Part shown: positions 9,402 through 21,551 of the stretch, piece after piece
How positions within the stretch are numbered: the first letter of the stretch is position 1
Layout of the letters: each line of letters begins with the position of its first letter
Assembly (NCBI GenBank): GCA_038025085.1
Contig: CM076142.1
Location: 31,658,501 to 31,722,500 of the forward strand
Direction: 5' to 3'
Source of the DNA: Tetragonia tetragonoides
Lineage: Eukaryota > Streptophyta > Magnoliopsida > Caryophyllales > Aizoaceae
DNA: 64,000 bases
Notes under the pieces: model-generated
What the model was told of the DNA's origin: nothing
Databases searched by the model: none
What the model saw: only the letters and a program-made list of their open reading frames with translations
Program-made: the position numbers and the translations under genes

Positions 9402-12400
9402 GATACTAGTATGGAATGTTAGAGGCCTAAATGGCCCAAATAAACAAAGGGATGTTGCCCTTTTTTGTAAAGAAAATAAATGTGGAATGGTGGCTTTTTT
9501 AGAAACTAAAATCAGATTAGCTAACCTTGGAAAATACAAAAATAGCTTCATGCCAGGCTGGGAATCTTATAGCAATCACAATGAGCACAGTTTAGGTAGA
9601 ATCTGGTTAAGATGGATACCAAATTATTTTCATGTGGATATTTTATTCTCTTCTGTGCAAATGGTTATATGCAAAGTGGTAAATATTGTGGAAAAAAAAG
9701 AATTTGTGGCTAGTTTTGTCTATGGCCTAAATGAAAAAGAAGAAAGGAAAATCCTATGGAAACACCTGTCAGATTTTGCTAGCAATTGTAATAAACCATA
9801 GTTTGTTGGAGGAGACTTCAATAATGTAATGCTAGCTGAAAATAGGGAAGGAGGAAATCCAGTTACATTCTCTGAAACCCAGGAGTTTAAAGAGTGTATT
9901 GAGCAGAGCTTCCTCACTGAACTGAGATGGTCAGGGTGCAAGTTTACATGGAATAATAGGCATGAAAGAGGGGGGAGAGTATACTCTAAAATTGATTGGG
10001 CCTTTGCAAACAGCCTTTGGTTCCAGGAATTTGATCAATTTGATCTTAAATTCCACCCAGAGGGAGTTTCAGACCATTCCCCAATCTGTTTGGCCCTTCA
10101 GACAGAACCTGAGAAAACAAAGACACCCTTCAAATACTTCAACATGTGGAGCCTCCACTCTGAATTCCATGCTATGGTGCAGCAAGCATGGAACTTCAGA
10201 ACACAAGGCACAAAAATGTTCAGAGTTTACAGGAAACTGAAAAAGGTGAGACAAGTGCTGAAGAGATTAAACAGAAATGAATTTAGGGACATTCTAGCAC
10301 AAGCAGACTTAGCAAGAGCAACCATGACTCAAGCCCAGATTGCTGCTAATAATGAGCCCTTAAATGAGGAAACACAGCACAAGGAACTACAGGCTAGGAA
10401 AAAATACAATGAGCTGAACATGGCTGCAGAAAAGTTCTTACAGCAGAAAAGTAAGGCAAAGTGGGTGCAGCTGGGGGATGGAAACACACAGTTCTTCCAT
10501 GCAGTTATGAAGCAAAGAAGACACAAGAACAGAGTGCACTCAATCAGAACACAGCAGGGGACTCTACTGGAAGATAAACAGATGGTTATGGAGGAATTTG
10601 TGAAATTTTACAAAGAAATGTTGGGAGTCTCAGGGGATAGAGCAACTACAGCAGAAGCCAGTTTCTTCTCAGCAGGACACAAACTGGATATACATCAACA
10701 AATGGACCTCATTGCTCCAGTCAGTGCCACTGAGGTGAAAACAGCAATGTTTGAGATAGACAGCAACAAAAGCCCGGGCCCAGATGGATTTGGTTCAGGC
10801 TTCTTCAAGGCAGCATGGCATATTGTAGGGCATGAAGTGACTGAAGCTATCATTGACTTCTTTGAGTCATCTAGAATGCTTAAAGAAGTGAATGCTACAA
10901 ACCTATGCCTTGTGCAGAAGATACAAAACCCAGAGAAGGCATCTGATTTCAGACCCATAGCATGCTGCAACACAATCTACAAGTGCATATCCAAGATCAT
11001 GTGTGGTAGACTGGCAAAAGTTCTCCCAATGCTTGTTTCAGAGAACCAGGGAGCCTTTGTGGCTCAGAGATCAATTGTGAACAACATCATGATATGTCAG
11101 GACCTTATTAAGCACTACAACAGGAAACAGTCCTCTCCTAGATGCTTGATGAAGATAGACCTGAGGAAAGCATATGACACAATACATTGGGGATTTGTGA
11201 AGGAAATGCTACAAGGGTATGGGTTTCCTGCAAAATTCAGTGGATGGCTAATTGAATGCATCCAAACTGCAAGATTCAGCATCAATCTGAATGGGGAAAC
11301 ACATGGATACTTTACTGCAAAACGTGGCATTAGACAGGGTGATCCAATCTCTGCACTAATTTTTGTATTAGTTATGGAATACTTGTCTAGAACACTGAAA
11401 TTAGCCTGTATGGATAGAAGCTTCAGCTGGCACCCCATGTGCAAAGACCTTGGCCTGAGTCATCTATGTTTTGCTGATGACCTAATGTGCTTCTGCAAAG
11501 CTTCCCCAGAACCTGTGAGCATCATTATGAACAGCATAAACCACTTCTCACAAGCCACTGGCCAATTTGCAAACAAGGAAAAATCAAACATTTATGTTGC
11601 AGGGGTTAATGAACAAATGAATAATGAATTGCTGCATATCTCAGGATTTAGAGAGGGTACCCTACCCATGAAATATCTGGGTGTCCCTCTATCCCCCTCA
11701 AAATGGAGCAAAATTGATTGTGAGTGCTTGGTGGACAAAATGACTAGGAAACTGCAGATTTGGGCCTCCAGGAACCTCTCTTATGCAGGAAGAGTAAAAC
11801 TAATTAATTCTGTATTATTTTCCATACATGTATACTGGTCTAGCATATTCATTATGCCTACTGGAGTACTGAAACAGGTGGAGCAAAAATGCAGATTTTT
11901 CTTATTGGGGACAACTGAACAGGAACATAAGACAAGCTTGGTGGCATGGGACATGGTGTGCAGACCAAGGAAAAATGGTGGACTAAATGTGAAAAACTGC
12001 AAATGGTTCAACATAGCTCTAAATGGTAAGCATATCTGGGACCTGGCCACAAAGAAAGACACACTGTGGGTAAGATGGATCAATGGAGTGTACCTAAAAG
12101 GTGTAAACCTCTGGAACTATGCTCCAGTCTGGGGTTCTAGCTGGTACTGGAACAAGCTGAATAAGACCAAAAGCCACTTTCAGGCACAGTACACTACAAG
12201 GGGAGCATGGAAGCTTGAAACTGATGGCCTATATAATGCTGCAAGTGGATACAGAATGTTGCAAGGAAGTATGCCAAAATACAGACATGCAGATTTAATC
12301 TGGGGGAAATTATCCATGCCTAGGCAAAGTTTCTGCCTTTGGCTAGCCCAAAAGGGAAGACTGTTGACCAAAGATAGGCTGAAGAGAATGGGATTCTTGA

Positions 12401-12789
12401 ATGGTGATGAAATATGCTACATGTGCAAGCTGAAACCAGAAGACCACAACCATTTATTCTTTACATGCAAAGTATCAACAGAAGTCCTGGAACAGTTAAA
12501 GAATTGGCTGACAATTTCAGCAAAAGCAAAAACAATTCAGGGAATGCTCAATTGGATAAGTAGGCAAAAGTGCTCGAGAATCAGAAAGGGAGTGTATGCA
12601 TCTGGGCTAGCAGCAGCTGTGTATTGGGTTTGGAAATGCAGAAATACTCACTTTGCTGGGGAAGGCAACATTCCAGTATCACAAATCATGCAACAGATAC
12701 AGCAAATCGTCAGAATCAGATCCCAACACTGCAGCAACAGCAAAAGAAAGATATCCAGCAGGGATAAGAGATGGATAGATGAGATGTAG
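9394..12789 (+). pseudogene. LINE ORF2 (endonuclease, RT, zf-RVT), E2, one stop
   Basis: ATG at 9394 inside ATGGATAG, natural stop TAG at 12787-12789. A single TAG at 9799-9801 replaces Trp in NKPWFVGGDFN and cuts the endonuclease before its catalytic Asp/Asn. Downstream is one open frame of 986 residues with the remaining endonuclease (TWNNRHERGG, KIDWA, VSDHSPI), RT motifs A (KIDLRKAYD), B (RGIRQGDP) and C (FADD), and the zinc-binding motif CYMCKLKPEDHNHLFFTC. The RT catalytic residues are intact. A G-to-A change in TGG explains the stop. A downstream start could give an endonuclease-less RT, but there is no evidence of its use. Confidence 0.92.
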
Positions 12790-13460
12790 AGATCCCAGAA
12801 GCACTGTAAGAAGAGAGATAAGGTGCAAATTATTCAGCAAAAGGGCAGCACAGAAAGGTAAAAGCAGGACTCCTCAGGTCCACAGCAGAATAGCAAGAAT
12901 TCTGCAAGGCATCAGAATATGTGTAGGAACAAGGAAACAGATTTCAGTAGGGATAGGCAGTAAAAGATCTCATCAGGGTCTCAGCAGAGAATCAAGCAAT
13001 CATACAAGGCATCAGAACATGTGCAGGAAAGAGACAACAGATTCAGAAGGGAAGCAGATGCAGAAACTAAGATGTGAACCAGGCAGCAGGATCCAACAGA
13101 TAATCAGGACAGGCTGCTGGAGAAAAGCAGAGCAAGATATGAAACAGAAAAACAGAAGAATTGGAAACTAGAAGAAAATGAACCAGTAGATTACACAGGA
13201 AACCAGCAGGATGCTGATGCAGGAAAGAAGGTGGAATGAATCAGCTCTGGAAGACTGCACCAGCAGAGGATTCAGAGTAGAGGGCAGAAGCAGGAAGAAG
13301 CAGATTCAGTGGAAACAAGGAAATTCTGTAATCAGCAGCTGGTTGATGTAGCAAGGCAGAATGAGGAATGTAACAGCTCCAAACAGAGTCGAAAAGCTAG
13401 AAGAAGTTGTAACATTTTTAGCTATTTATGTTTTTGTATTTTGTTGTAAGTCAGAAATAA

Positions 13461-13542
13461 TTTTTGCAAATTGTAATGTTTACAGAGATGGTGAGGATTA
13501 ATTTTTGTAAATTGTAATGTGTACAGAGATGGTGAACCACTG
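13461..13542 (+). repeat. 41-bp tandem duplication in E2 3' UTR
   Basis: TTTTTGCAAATTGTAATG at 13461 recurs as TTTTTGTAAATTGTAATG at 13502, each followed by TACAGAGATGGTG. The same 41-bp period occurs in E6 (32486/32527) and E8 (43471/43512). Confidence 0.8.
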
Positions 13543-13645
13543 CCTGTAGTGAGGAGCACCAGATTGAAGGGTTGTAAGGTAGTAGAGGGATGTAGCAAAA
13601 AGGAACCCTACCTAGTAGGTGGCCTTCGATCTCCATTGCTTAAGG

Positions 13646-13669
13646 ACTGTAATCTTGTTACATTACAGT
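13646..13669 (+). promoter_or_regulatory. 3' terminal stem-loop, E2
   Basis: ACTGTAAT, loop CTTGTTAC, ATTACAGT: 8 Watson-Crick pairs, A-U closing. Confidence 0.6.
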
Positions 13670-13708
13670 GAGCAATAATACAATTTCTGACTTGCACCAA
13701 AAAAAAAA

Positions 13709-15578
13709 CATTTGCATCGCCTAAAACCGCCCTTACAAGCCTATCAGGGACCCAATAACCGACACTAGGGGCCTCCCATGTCCCATAGGGGTCTCCTGTA
13801 CGATATGGGGTGAAAATATTAGCGTCGAAAACTTTGCGTCCGGGGGCCGAAAACACGTCCGTTAGAGCATTCTAGGGGCCCGGTTGCCGTTTTCGCCCGC
13901 AATTTTTTCAGGGGCTCTATTATCGCCCTAGGGGACCACCGGTGCCCTGGGAGGGGCACCTTGATTCCCGAACACAGATATCACCCGTGTCGCCCTTTTT
14001 TGGGCCAAAACATTGGCATCGCGTAAAACCGCCCTTACAACCCTATCAGGGACCCAATGACCGACCCTAGGGGCCTCCCATGTCCCATAGGGGTCTCCTA
14101 TACGATATGGGGCGAAAATATTAACATCGAAAACTGTGCGTCCGGGGGCCCAAATCACGTCCCCTATAGCATTCCCAGGGCCCAGATGCCGTTTTCGCCT
14201 GAATTTTATTCGGGGGCTCCATTATGGCCATAGGGGACCCCTGGTGCCCCAGGAGGGGCACCTTGATTCCCAATCTCAGATATCACTCATGTCGCCCGTT
14301 TTTGGGCCAAAACAATTGCATCGCGTAAAATCGCCCTTACAACCCAATCAGGGACCCAATAACCGACCCTAGGGGCCTCCGATGTCCCATAGGGGTCTCC
14401 TGTACGATATGGGGCAAAAATATTAACGTCGAAAACATTGCGTCCGGGGGCCCAAAACACGTCCCCTAGAGCATTCCCGGGGCCCGGTTGCTTTTTTCGC
14501 CCGAAATTTTTTCGAGGGCTCTATTATGGCCCTAGGGGACCCCCGGTGCCCCGGGAGGGCACCTTGATTCCCGAACTTAGATATCACCCATGTCACCCGT
14601 TTTTGCGCCAAAACATTGGCATCGCGTAAAACCGCCCTTACAACCCTATCAGGGACCCAATGACCGACCCTACGGGCCTCCCATGTCCCATAGGGGTCTC
14701 CTGTACGATATGGGGCGAAAATATTAACATCGAAAACTGTGCGTCCGGGGGCCCAAATCACGTCCCCCATAGCATTCCCGGGGCCAATTGCTGTTTTCGC
14801 CCGAAATTTTTTCGAGGATTCTATTATGGCCCTAGGGGACCCCCGGTGCCCCGGGAGGGCACCTTGATTCCCGAACTCAGATATCACCCATGTCACCCGT
14901 TTTTGGGCCAAAACATTGGCGTCGCGTAAAACCGCCCTTACAAGCCTATCAGGGACCCAATAACCGACCCTAGGGGCCTCCCATTTCCCATAGGGGTTTC
15001 CTGTACGATATAGGGCGAAAATGTTAACATCGAAAACTTTGCGTCCGGGGGCCCAAAACACGTCCCCTAGAGCATTCCCAGAGCCCGGATGCCGTTCTCG
15101 CCTGAAATTTTTTCAGTTGTCTATTACGGCCCTAAGGGACCCCGATGCCCCGGGAGGGGCACCTTGATTCCCGAACTCAGATATCAACCATGTCGCCCAT
15201 TTTTGGGCCAAAACATTGGCATCGCGTAAAACCGCCCTTACAACCCTATCAAGGACCCAATAACCGACCCTAGGGGCCTCCCATGTCCCATAGGGGTCTC
15301 CTGTACGATACGGGGCGAAAATATTAACGTCGAAAACATTGCGTCAGGGGGCCCAAAACACATCCCCTAGAGAATTCCCAGGGCCCAGTTGCCGTTTCCG
15401 CACGAAATTTTTTCGGGGGCTCTATTAAGGCCCTAGGGGACCCCCGGTGCCCCATGAAGGTCACCTTGATTCCTGAACTCAGATATCACCCATGTTCCCC
15501 ATTTTCGGACCATAACATTTGCATCGCATAAAACCGCCCTTACAAGCCTATCAGGGACCCTACAATCGACCCTAGGGG
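13709..15578 (+). repeat. 301-bp satellite array, block 3 (about 6 monomers)
   Basis: Regular monomers with both target variants. The block stops abruptly at GACCCTAGGGG (15568-15578), about 60 bp beyond an unoccupied target in the last monomer, where it joins the interior of E3. That junction is therefore out of phase with the normal insertion site. Confidence 0.92.
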
Positions 15579-15579
15579 A

Positions 15580-16338
15580 AGGGATGCTGTGCTAGAGGAA
15601 GGGGTTTATCATTTTGATAATAAACCCATGATAGTCAGACCATGGTCTGAAAATGTAGACTATGCTCATGAGGAGCTCACTTCTGTTCCTATATGGGTCA
15701 AATTTCCTGGATTAAATGTCAAATACTGGAATGCAATGGGTTTGAGCAAAATTGCAAGCCTAGTAGGTAGGCCAATGATGGCAGACAGAAATACAGAGCT
15801 CAAGGTGGGGATTCACTATGCTAGAGTGCTGGTTGAAGTGGAAATAGGGGGTGAGTATCCTGACAAGGTCCATTTCAAGAATGAGAGGGGGAATATAGTT
15901 GAGCAAGAGGTGGAGTATGACTGGAAACCTGTATTGTGCAGCCACTGCAAACAACATGGGCATAGTGAGCCTGAATGCAGAAAGAAGAAATCCATACCTG
16001 GGCCTGTGAACCAAGTAGTGCCTGTGCAGAACCAACCTGTGCAGCAAGCAAACCCTAGGAACCAACAATGGCAGAATGCAGGGAGAGGTAGAGGTAGAAT
16101 GGGAAATGCAGGGAGAGGTTTGAGAGCAGGAAGAGGCTATTACAAACAAATTCAACAGCCTAAAACTGCAAACACACAGCTACAAAACCCTTTTGATATA
16201 CTGCAAAGTGTAGATGGGGAGCAGGAGGTGCTGCAGGCACAAGGACAATCAACAGTGCCAGGAACACAGGAGGATCAGAACACAGGTGTAGTGCCATCAC
16301 ATGGTAAGTCTCCTATCTTGACTGGTAGTCATGGATAG
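15580..16338 (+). pseudogene. LINE ORF1 C-terminal part, E3
   Basis: Open from 15580 (R-D-A-V-L-E-E-G) to TAG 16336-16338, about 250 residues. It keeps the second half of the DUF4283-like core (VPIWVKFPGLNVKYWNAMG), the zinc knuckle CSHCKQHGHSEPEC (about 15940-15981), the Arg/Gly-rich segment and the tail. The start codon and the first ~220 residues are absent. It is fused to satellite and has no plausible start of its own. Confidence 0.85.
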
Positions 16339-19300
16339 CATCCTCATATGGAATGTTAGAGGCCTTAATGGCCCAAATAAGCAGAGGGATGTTGCCCTTT
16401 TCTGCAAAAAAAAAAAACTGTGGTTTGGTGGCTTTTCTGGAAACTAAAATTAGATTAGTTAATCTGGAAAAATGCAAAAATAGGTTCATGCCAGGGTGGG
16501 AATCCTATAGTAACCATAATGATCATAGGTTGGGAAGAATTTGGATTAGATGGCTACCAGATTATTTTGATGTTGATGTGATTTTTTCCTCTGTGCAAAT
16601 GATTATCTGTATGGTGATAAATATAGTGAGGAAAAAGGAATTTTTTGTGAGTTTTGTATATGGGCTAAATGAAAAAGAAGACAGGAAACAATTATGGAAG
16701 GATATTAGTGATTTTGCAATTAATTGCAACAAACCTTGGATTGTTGGTGGGGATTTCAACAATGTGCTGCTACCTGGAAATAGACAAGGAGGCCTTCCAG
16801 TTACTCTTGCTGAAATTCAAGATTTTAAAACCTGCATTGAAGGTTGTTTCCTCACTGAAATGAGTTGGTCTGGGTGTCAATACACCTGGAATAATAGGCA
16901 TGGGGGGGGGGGAGAGTATACTCTAAAATAGACTGGGCTTTTGCAAACAGTCTCTGGTTGCAGGAGTTTGATCAATGCATTCTACAGTTTTTTCCAGAGG
17001 ATGTATCTGACCACTCTCCTATTTGCTGAACTCTCCACAAAGATTTCATAAAAAAAAATATCCCCTTTAAATTCTTTAACATGTGGAGCCTCCACTCTGA
17101 ATTCCAAGCATTGGTGCAGCAAGTCTGGAATTGCAGAACACAAGGCACAAAAATGATCAGAGTCTATCAAAAACTGAAAAGAGTGAAATCTGTCCTGAAA
17201 AAGCTAAATAGAGATGAATTTAGTGATATATTAGCTCAGGCTGATATTGCTAGAACTGTAATGACTCAAGCTCAGACTGAAGCAAACAAGGAGCCTCTCA
17301 CTGAGGCACTGCAGCAGAAAGAAATACAGGCCAGAATGAGGTTTAATGGGGTGAACATGGCAGCTGAGAACTTCTTAAAACAAAAGAGCAAGGCTAAGTG
17401 GGTACAGTTGGGAGATGGGAACAATCAGTTTTTTCATGCAGTTATGAAACAGAGAAGACAAAAGAACAGACTGCATTCCATCAAGACGCAGGAGGGTATC
17501 TTATTAGAAGACCAGGACTTGATTATTGAGGAATTTGTGGGGTTTTACAGGAAAATGCTGGGGGTTTCAGGTGTCAGGGACACCACAGCAGAAGACAGTT
17601 TCTTTTCAGCAGGGCACAGGCTAGACTTACAGCAACAGATGATCATTAGTGTACCAGTGACTGTTGATGAAGTGAAGAAAGCCATGTTTGATATTGACTG
17701 CAATAAAAGTCCAGGCCCTGATGGCTTTGGCTCAGGGTTTTTCAAAGAAGTGTGGCATATTGTGGGGGAAGAAGTGTCTAATGCTATTATTGATTTTTTT
17801 GATTCCTCTAAAATGCTTAAAGAGGTGAATGCCACAAATTTGTGTCTTGTGCAGAAGATAGCAAATCCTGAGAAGGCATCTGATTTCAGGCCTATTGCTT
17901 GCTGCAACACCATCTACAAATGCATATCCAAGATTTTGTGTGGGAGATTGGCAAGAGTGCTTCCTGACCTTGTCTCTGTGAACCAGGGAGCTTTTGTGGC
18001 TCAGAGATCAATAGTACACAACATAATGATTTTTCAGGATCTTATCAAGCATTACAATAGGAAATAATCCTCTCCAAGATGCTTGATGAAGATAGATCTA
18101 TGGAAAGCCTATGACACAATTCACTGGAGTTTTGTCAAGGACATGCTGCAAGGGTATGGTTTCCCATTAAAGTTCATTGGCTGGGTACTTAAGTGTATCC
18201 AAACTGCCAGTTTCAGCATCAACATGAATGGAGAGGTTCATGGATTTTTTCCTGCTAAACGTGGCATTAGGCAGGGTGATCCAATATCTCCACTAATCTT
18301 TGTATTGGTAATGGAATATTTATCAAGAATCCTGAAATTAGCCTGTATGGACAAGAGCTTCAGCTGGCATCCAATGTGCAAAGAACTTGCACTGAGCCAC
18401 CTCTGCTTCGCTGATGACTTGATGTGCTTTTGCAAAGCTGCCCCTGAATCTGTGAGTATCATGATGAACAACATTAATTACTTTTCACAAGCTACTGGTA
18501 TGTTTGCTAATAAGGAGAAATCTAACATGTACATAGCTGGTGTAAGTGAACAAATTAAGAGAGAGCTGTTAGTTTTATCAGGGTTCAGGGAGGGTACACT
18601 ACCTATGAAGTATTTGGGAGTTCCACTGTCTCCATCTAAATGGAACAAAATAGATTGTGAATGCTTGGTGGATAAAATGACAAAAAAGCTGCAAATCTGG
18701 GCTCAACTAATTAATTCTGTATTATTCTCTATACATGTATACTGGTCAAGCATCTTTATAATGCCTGCAGGGGTACTTAAAAGTGTAGAGCAAAAGTGCA
18801 GATTATTTTTGTGGGGTTCCACTGATCAGAAGCATAAGACAAGCTTGGTGGCATGGGATATGGTATGCAGACCTAGGAAAAATGGTGGCATAAACATTAA
18901 GAACTCCAAATGGTTTAATATAGCTTTAAATGGGAAGCATATTTGGGACACAGCCACAAAAAAAAAATACACATTGTGGGTAAAATGGATAAATGGGGTT
19001 TATTTGAAGGTAGTCAATTTCTGGAATTATGCTCCTGTGTGGGGAGCCAGTTGGTACTGGAAAAAGCTTAATAAAATCAAGAGCTATTTCCAGGATCAAT
19101 ATTCAGTGAGAGGAGTGTGGAAGGGAGATCCTGATGGGTTCTATTCTGCTGCAAGAGGATACAGAGTACTGACAGGGGTCATGCCAAAATACAGACATGC
19201 TAATCTGATTTGGGGGAAGATAACCATGCCTAGACAAAGCTTTTGCCTATGGCTAGCTCATCTGGGGAGACTGCTAACAAAGGACAGGATGCAGAAAATG

Positions 19301-19696
19301 GGGTTCCTGAATGGAGATGCTTTGTGCAACCTGTGCAAAGTGAAGCCAGAAGATCATAACCACCTGTTTTTCAGCAGTAGTGTGTCAACAGGGATTCTGG
19401 ATCAACTAAGAGGATGGTTACAGATGTCAGCAAAAGCAAACACAATCCAGGGCATGCTTAACTGGATAAGCAGGCAGAAGAGCTCAAGATTCAGAAGGGA
19501 AGTGTATGCAGCAGGACTTGCAGCAACAGTGTACTGGATATGGAGAAGCAGGAACATCCAATATTTTGAGGGGAGCAGATTGTCTATGATGCTGATCATG
19601 CAGCAGATTCAGCAGATAGTCAGAATCAGAATACAGGAATGCAGTAGTAAGAGGAAGATCAACAGCAAGGATAAAAGATGGATAGGAAGTGTGTAA
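16331..19696 (+). pseudogene. LINE ORF2, E3 (frameshifts, two stops, small deletion)
   Basis: ATG at 16331 overlaps the ORF1 stop by 8 nt. Lesions: a 12-A run at 16406-16417 that shifts frame near LFCK; an 11-G run at 16902-16912 in the RHERGGRV region that shifts frame again; TGA 17027-17029 where E5 has TTA; TAA 18065-18067 replacing CAA in YNRKQSS; and an in-frame loss of about 30 bp near 18712 (the SRNLSYAGR segment is missing). RT motifs B (RGIRQGDP) and C (FADD) and the zinc motif CNLCKVKPEDHNHLFF remain. Motif A reads KIDLWKAYD. Natural stop TAA at 19694-19696. Confidence 0.9.
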
Positions 19697-20000
19697 TTGT
19701 TCTCTGTACTAAGTCTTTGTAGTTTGGTGTATGTGGAAATATTTTATGTTTTCTGTAGAATTTGTAACAGCTCAAGTGTTTTGTATTTGCTGTAAGTCAA
19801 GAATGTTTGTTTTAGTTGTATTAGCTAAGGTGAGCCACTGGATGCAGTGTGTTGCTCCAGTACTGTTTTAGGGTTGTGTGGTTGTAAAGGGATGTAGATA
19901 AAAGGAACCCTGCCTAGTAGGTGGCCTTGGATTTGCATTGCCTGCGGGCTGTAATCTTGTTACATTGCAGCTAGTAATAATACAATTTCTGACTTGCACC
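19697..20000 (+). other. 3' UTR of E3
   Basis: Shorter than in the other copies, lacking most of the CAG-rich part. It retains TTTGCTGTAAGTCAAG, GTAGGTGGCCTTGG, the hairpin at 19948-19971 and CTGACTTGCACC. Confidence 0.75.
19948..19971 (+). promoter_or_regulatory. 3' terminal stem-loop, E3
   Basis: GCTGTAAT, loop CTTGTTAC, ATTGCAGC. The closing pair is G-C where E1 and E2 have A-U, and an internal A-to-G change gives a G-U wobble, so pairing is kept. Confidence 0.6.
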
Positions 20001-20011
20001 AAAAAGAAAAA

Positions 20012-20291
20012 TCATTTGCATTGCGTTAAACCGCCCTTACAACCCTACCAGGGACCCAATAACCGACCCTAGGGGCGTCCCATGTCCCATAGGGGTCTCC
20101 TGTACGATATGGGGCGAAAATATTAACGTGGAAAAATTTGCGTCAGGGGGCCCCTAAACACGTCCCCTAGAGCATTCCCGGGGCCCGGTTGCCGTATTCG
20201 CCCGAAATTTTTTCGGGGGCTCGATTATGGCCCTAGGGGACCCCCGGTGCCCCGGGAAGGTCACCTTGATTCCTGAACTCAGATATCACCC
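20012..20291 (+). repeat. Single satellite monomer between E3 and E4
   Basis: About one monomer. It ends at GATATCACCC, about 35 bp short of the usual target, where it joins E4 at ATGGACTGC. Confidence 0.9.
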
Positions 20292-21551
20292 ATGGACTGC
20301 ATGAATTACTTTTCACAAGCTACAGGACTATTTGCAAACCAGGAAAAATCAAACATGTATGTGGCAGGTGTTAGTGAACAAGAGAAAAATGAGCTGCTGT
20401 GTCTCTCAGGGTTTCAGGAGGGTGCACTGCCAATGAAATACCTAGGTGTCCCACTATCCCCATCAAAATGGAGTAAAATCGACTGTGAGTGCTTGGTGGA
20501 TAAAATGACAAAAAAACTACATATTTGGGCTTCCAAAAACCTCTCATATGCAGGAAGGGCACAATTAATAAATTCTGTATTATTATCTATACATGTATAC
20601 TGGTCAAGCATTTTTATCATGCCTGCTGGGGTACTGAAAAGTATAGAGCAAAAATGCAGATTCTTTTTATGGGGAACTACTGACCAAAAGCACAAAACAA
20701 GCCTGGTTGCTTGGGATGTAGTCTGCAGACCAAGAAGAAATGGGGGTATAAATATTAAACATTGCAAATGGTTTAATATAGCCCTACATGGGAAGCACAT
20801 ATGGGATTTAGCCACAAAAAAAGACACATTGTGGGTGAAGTGGATTAATGGAGTGTATTTGAAAGGAAGCAATTTTTGGAACTATGCTCCTGTGTGGGGA
20901 GCTAGTTGGTACTGGACAAAGCTCAACAAGATCAAAAGCCACTTCCAGGGCCATTATACAAGCAGAGGAGTGTGGAGGGAAACCCAAAATGGAATATACT
21001 CTGCTGCTAGTGGATACAGGGTATTGCTAGGGGATTTGCCAAAATCCAGACATTCTGACCTGATATGGGGAAAGATAACTGTACCTAGGCATAGCTTCTG
21101 TTTATGGTTGGCCCAAATGGGAAGACTACTGACCAAGGATAGGCTGCAGAAAATGGGGTTCCTTAATGGAGACACCATCTACTACCTGTGCAAAATGGAG
21201 ACAGAGAATCATAGCCATCTGTTTTTCAGCTGCAATGTTTCAACAGAGGCACTGAACCAGGTAAAGACATGGCTACAAATATCCGCAAGAGCAAACACAA
21301 CCCAGGGAATGCTCAACTGGGTTAGTAGACAGAAATGCTCGAGATTCAGGAAAGAAGTGTATGCAGCAGGAATTGCAGCAGCTGTGTACTGGGTTTGGAG
21401 AATCAGGAACCTGATGTGCTTTGAGAGGAGCAGAATGCCAATGTCACAGGTTATTCAGCAGATGCAGCTAACAATCAGAGTCAGAATTCAACAATGCAGT
21501 AGCAACAGGAAGCTAAACAACAAGGATAAAAGATGGATAAGAAATCTGTGA
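20292..21551 (+). pseudogene. LINE ORF2 C-terminal third, E4
   Basis: Open for 419 residues from DCMNYFSQATGLFANQEKS to the natural TGA at 21549-21551. It holds the RT thumb region (MKYLGVPLSPSKW), the connecting segment and the zf-RVT motif CKMETENHSHLFFSC around 21187-21231. The endonuclease and all RT catalytic motifs are absent. No stops have accumulated. The ATG at 20292 lies in the fusion and is probably coincidental. Confidence 0.88.

Larger units (their letters stand above)
12790..13698 (+). other. 3' UTR of E2
   Basis: About 0.9 kb of purine/CAG-rich noncoding sequence. It includes an imperfect direct repeat: GCAAGGCATCAGAATATG near 12904 and ACAAGGCATCAGAACATG near 13005, each followed by a related GCAGGAA tract. 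It then has TTGTTGTAAGTCAG, two tandem copies of a 41-bp unit (13461-13501 and 13502-13542), the block CCTACCTAGTAGG and the terminal hairpin. Confidence 0.8.
7964..13708 (+). mobile_element. LINE E2: full length, inactivated by stops
   Basis: Full-length copy with its 5' end at TTTTCTCTCTCTAAAATG, ORF1, ORF2, a long 3' UTR and an A-run at 13699-13708. The target duplication AACATTTGCATCGC is at 7916-7929 and 13707-13720. Three stops interrupt ORF1 and one interrupts ORF2. Protein sequence is closest to E7 and E11 (for example WGSSWYWNKLNK), whereas the 3' UTR contains a 41-bp duplication also found in E6 and E8-E10. Confidence 0.93.
15579..20011 (+). mobile_element. LINE E3: 5' part lost, ORF2 broken
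   Basis: Starts inside ORF1 (residues equivalent to RDAVLEEGVYHF) directly after satellite GACCCTAGGGG. The 3' end (tail CACCAAAAAGAAAAATC) is at the normal target phase before ATTTGCATTGCG. No target duplication is present at the 5' side. A deletion spanning satellite and the element's 5' half explains this better than 5' truncation during insertion. It is related to E8-E10 by ORF1 (KIDW, CRKKK) and by 3' coding sequence. Confidence 0.88.

Noticed and set aside
12779..13171. Frames in the LINE 3' UTRs (also 21723-21965, 36339-36521 and 62459-62899)
   Set aside because: CAG-rich UTR produces chance Gln/Arg/Ser-rich frames. They are not conserved in position or frame between copies.
14423..15061. 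Long open frames in the satellite, on both strands (for example a 212-codon minus-strand frame)
   Set aside because: They repeat with the monomer, shift frame every 301 bp, have no conserved domain and occur in all frames. They reflect low stop density in GC-rich repeats.
15579..15581. E3 as an ordinary 5'-truncated insertion
   Set aside because: Its 5' junction is about 60 bp past the target and lacks a duplication of the 3' flank, unlike E6 and E7, where both are present.
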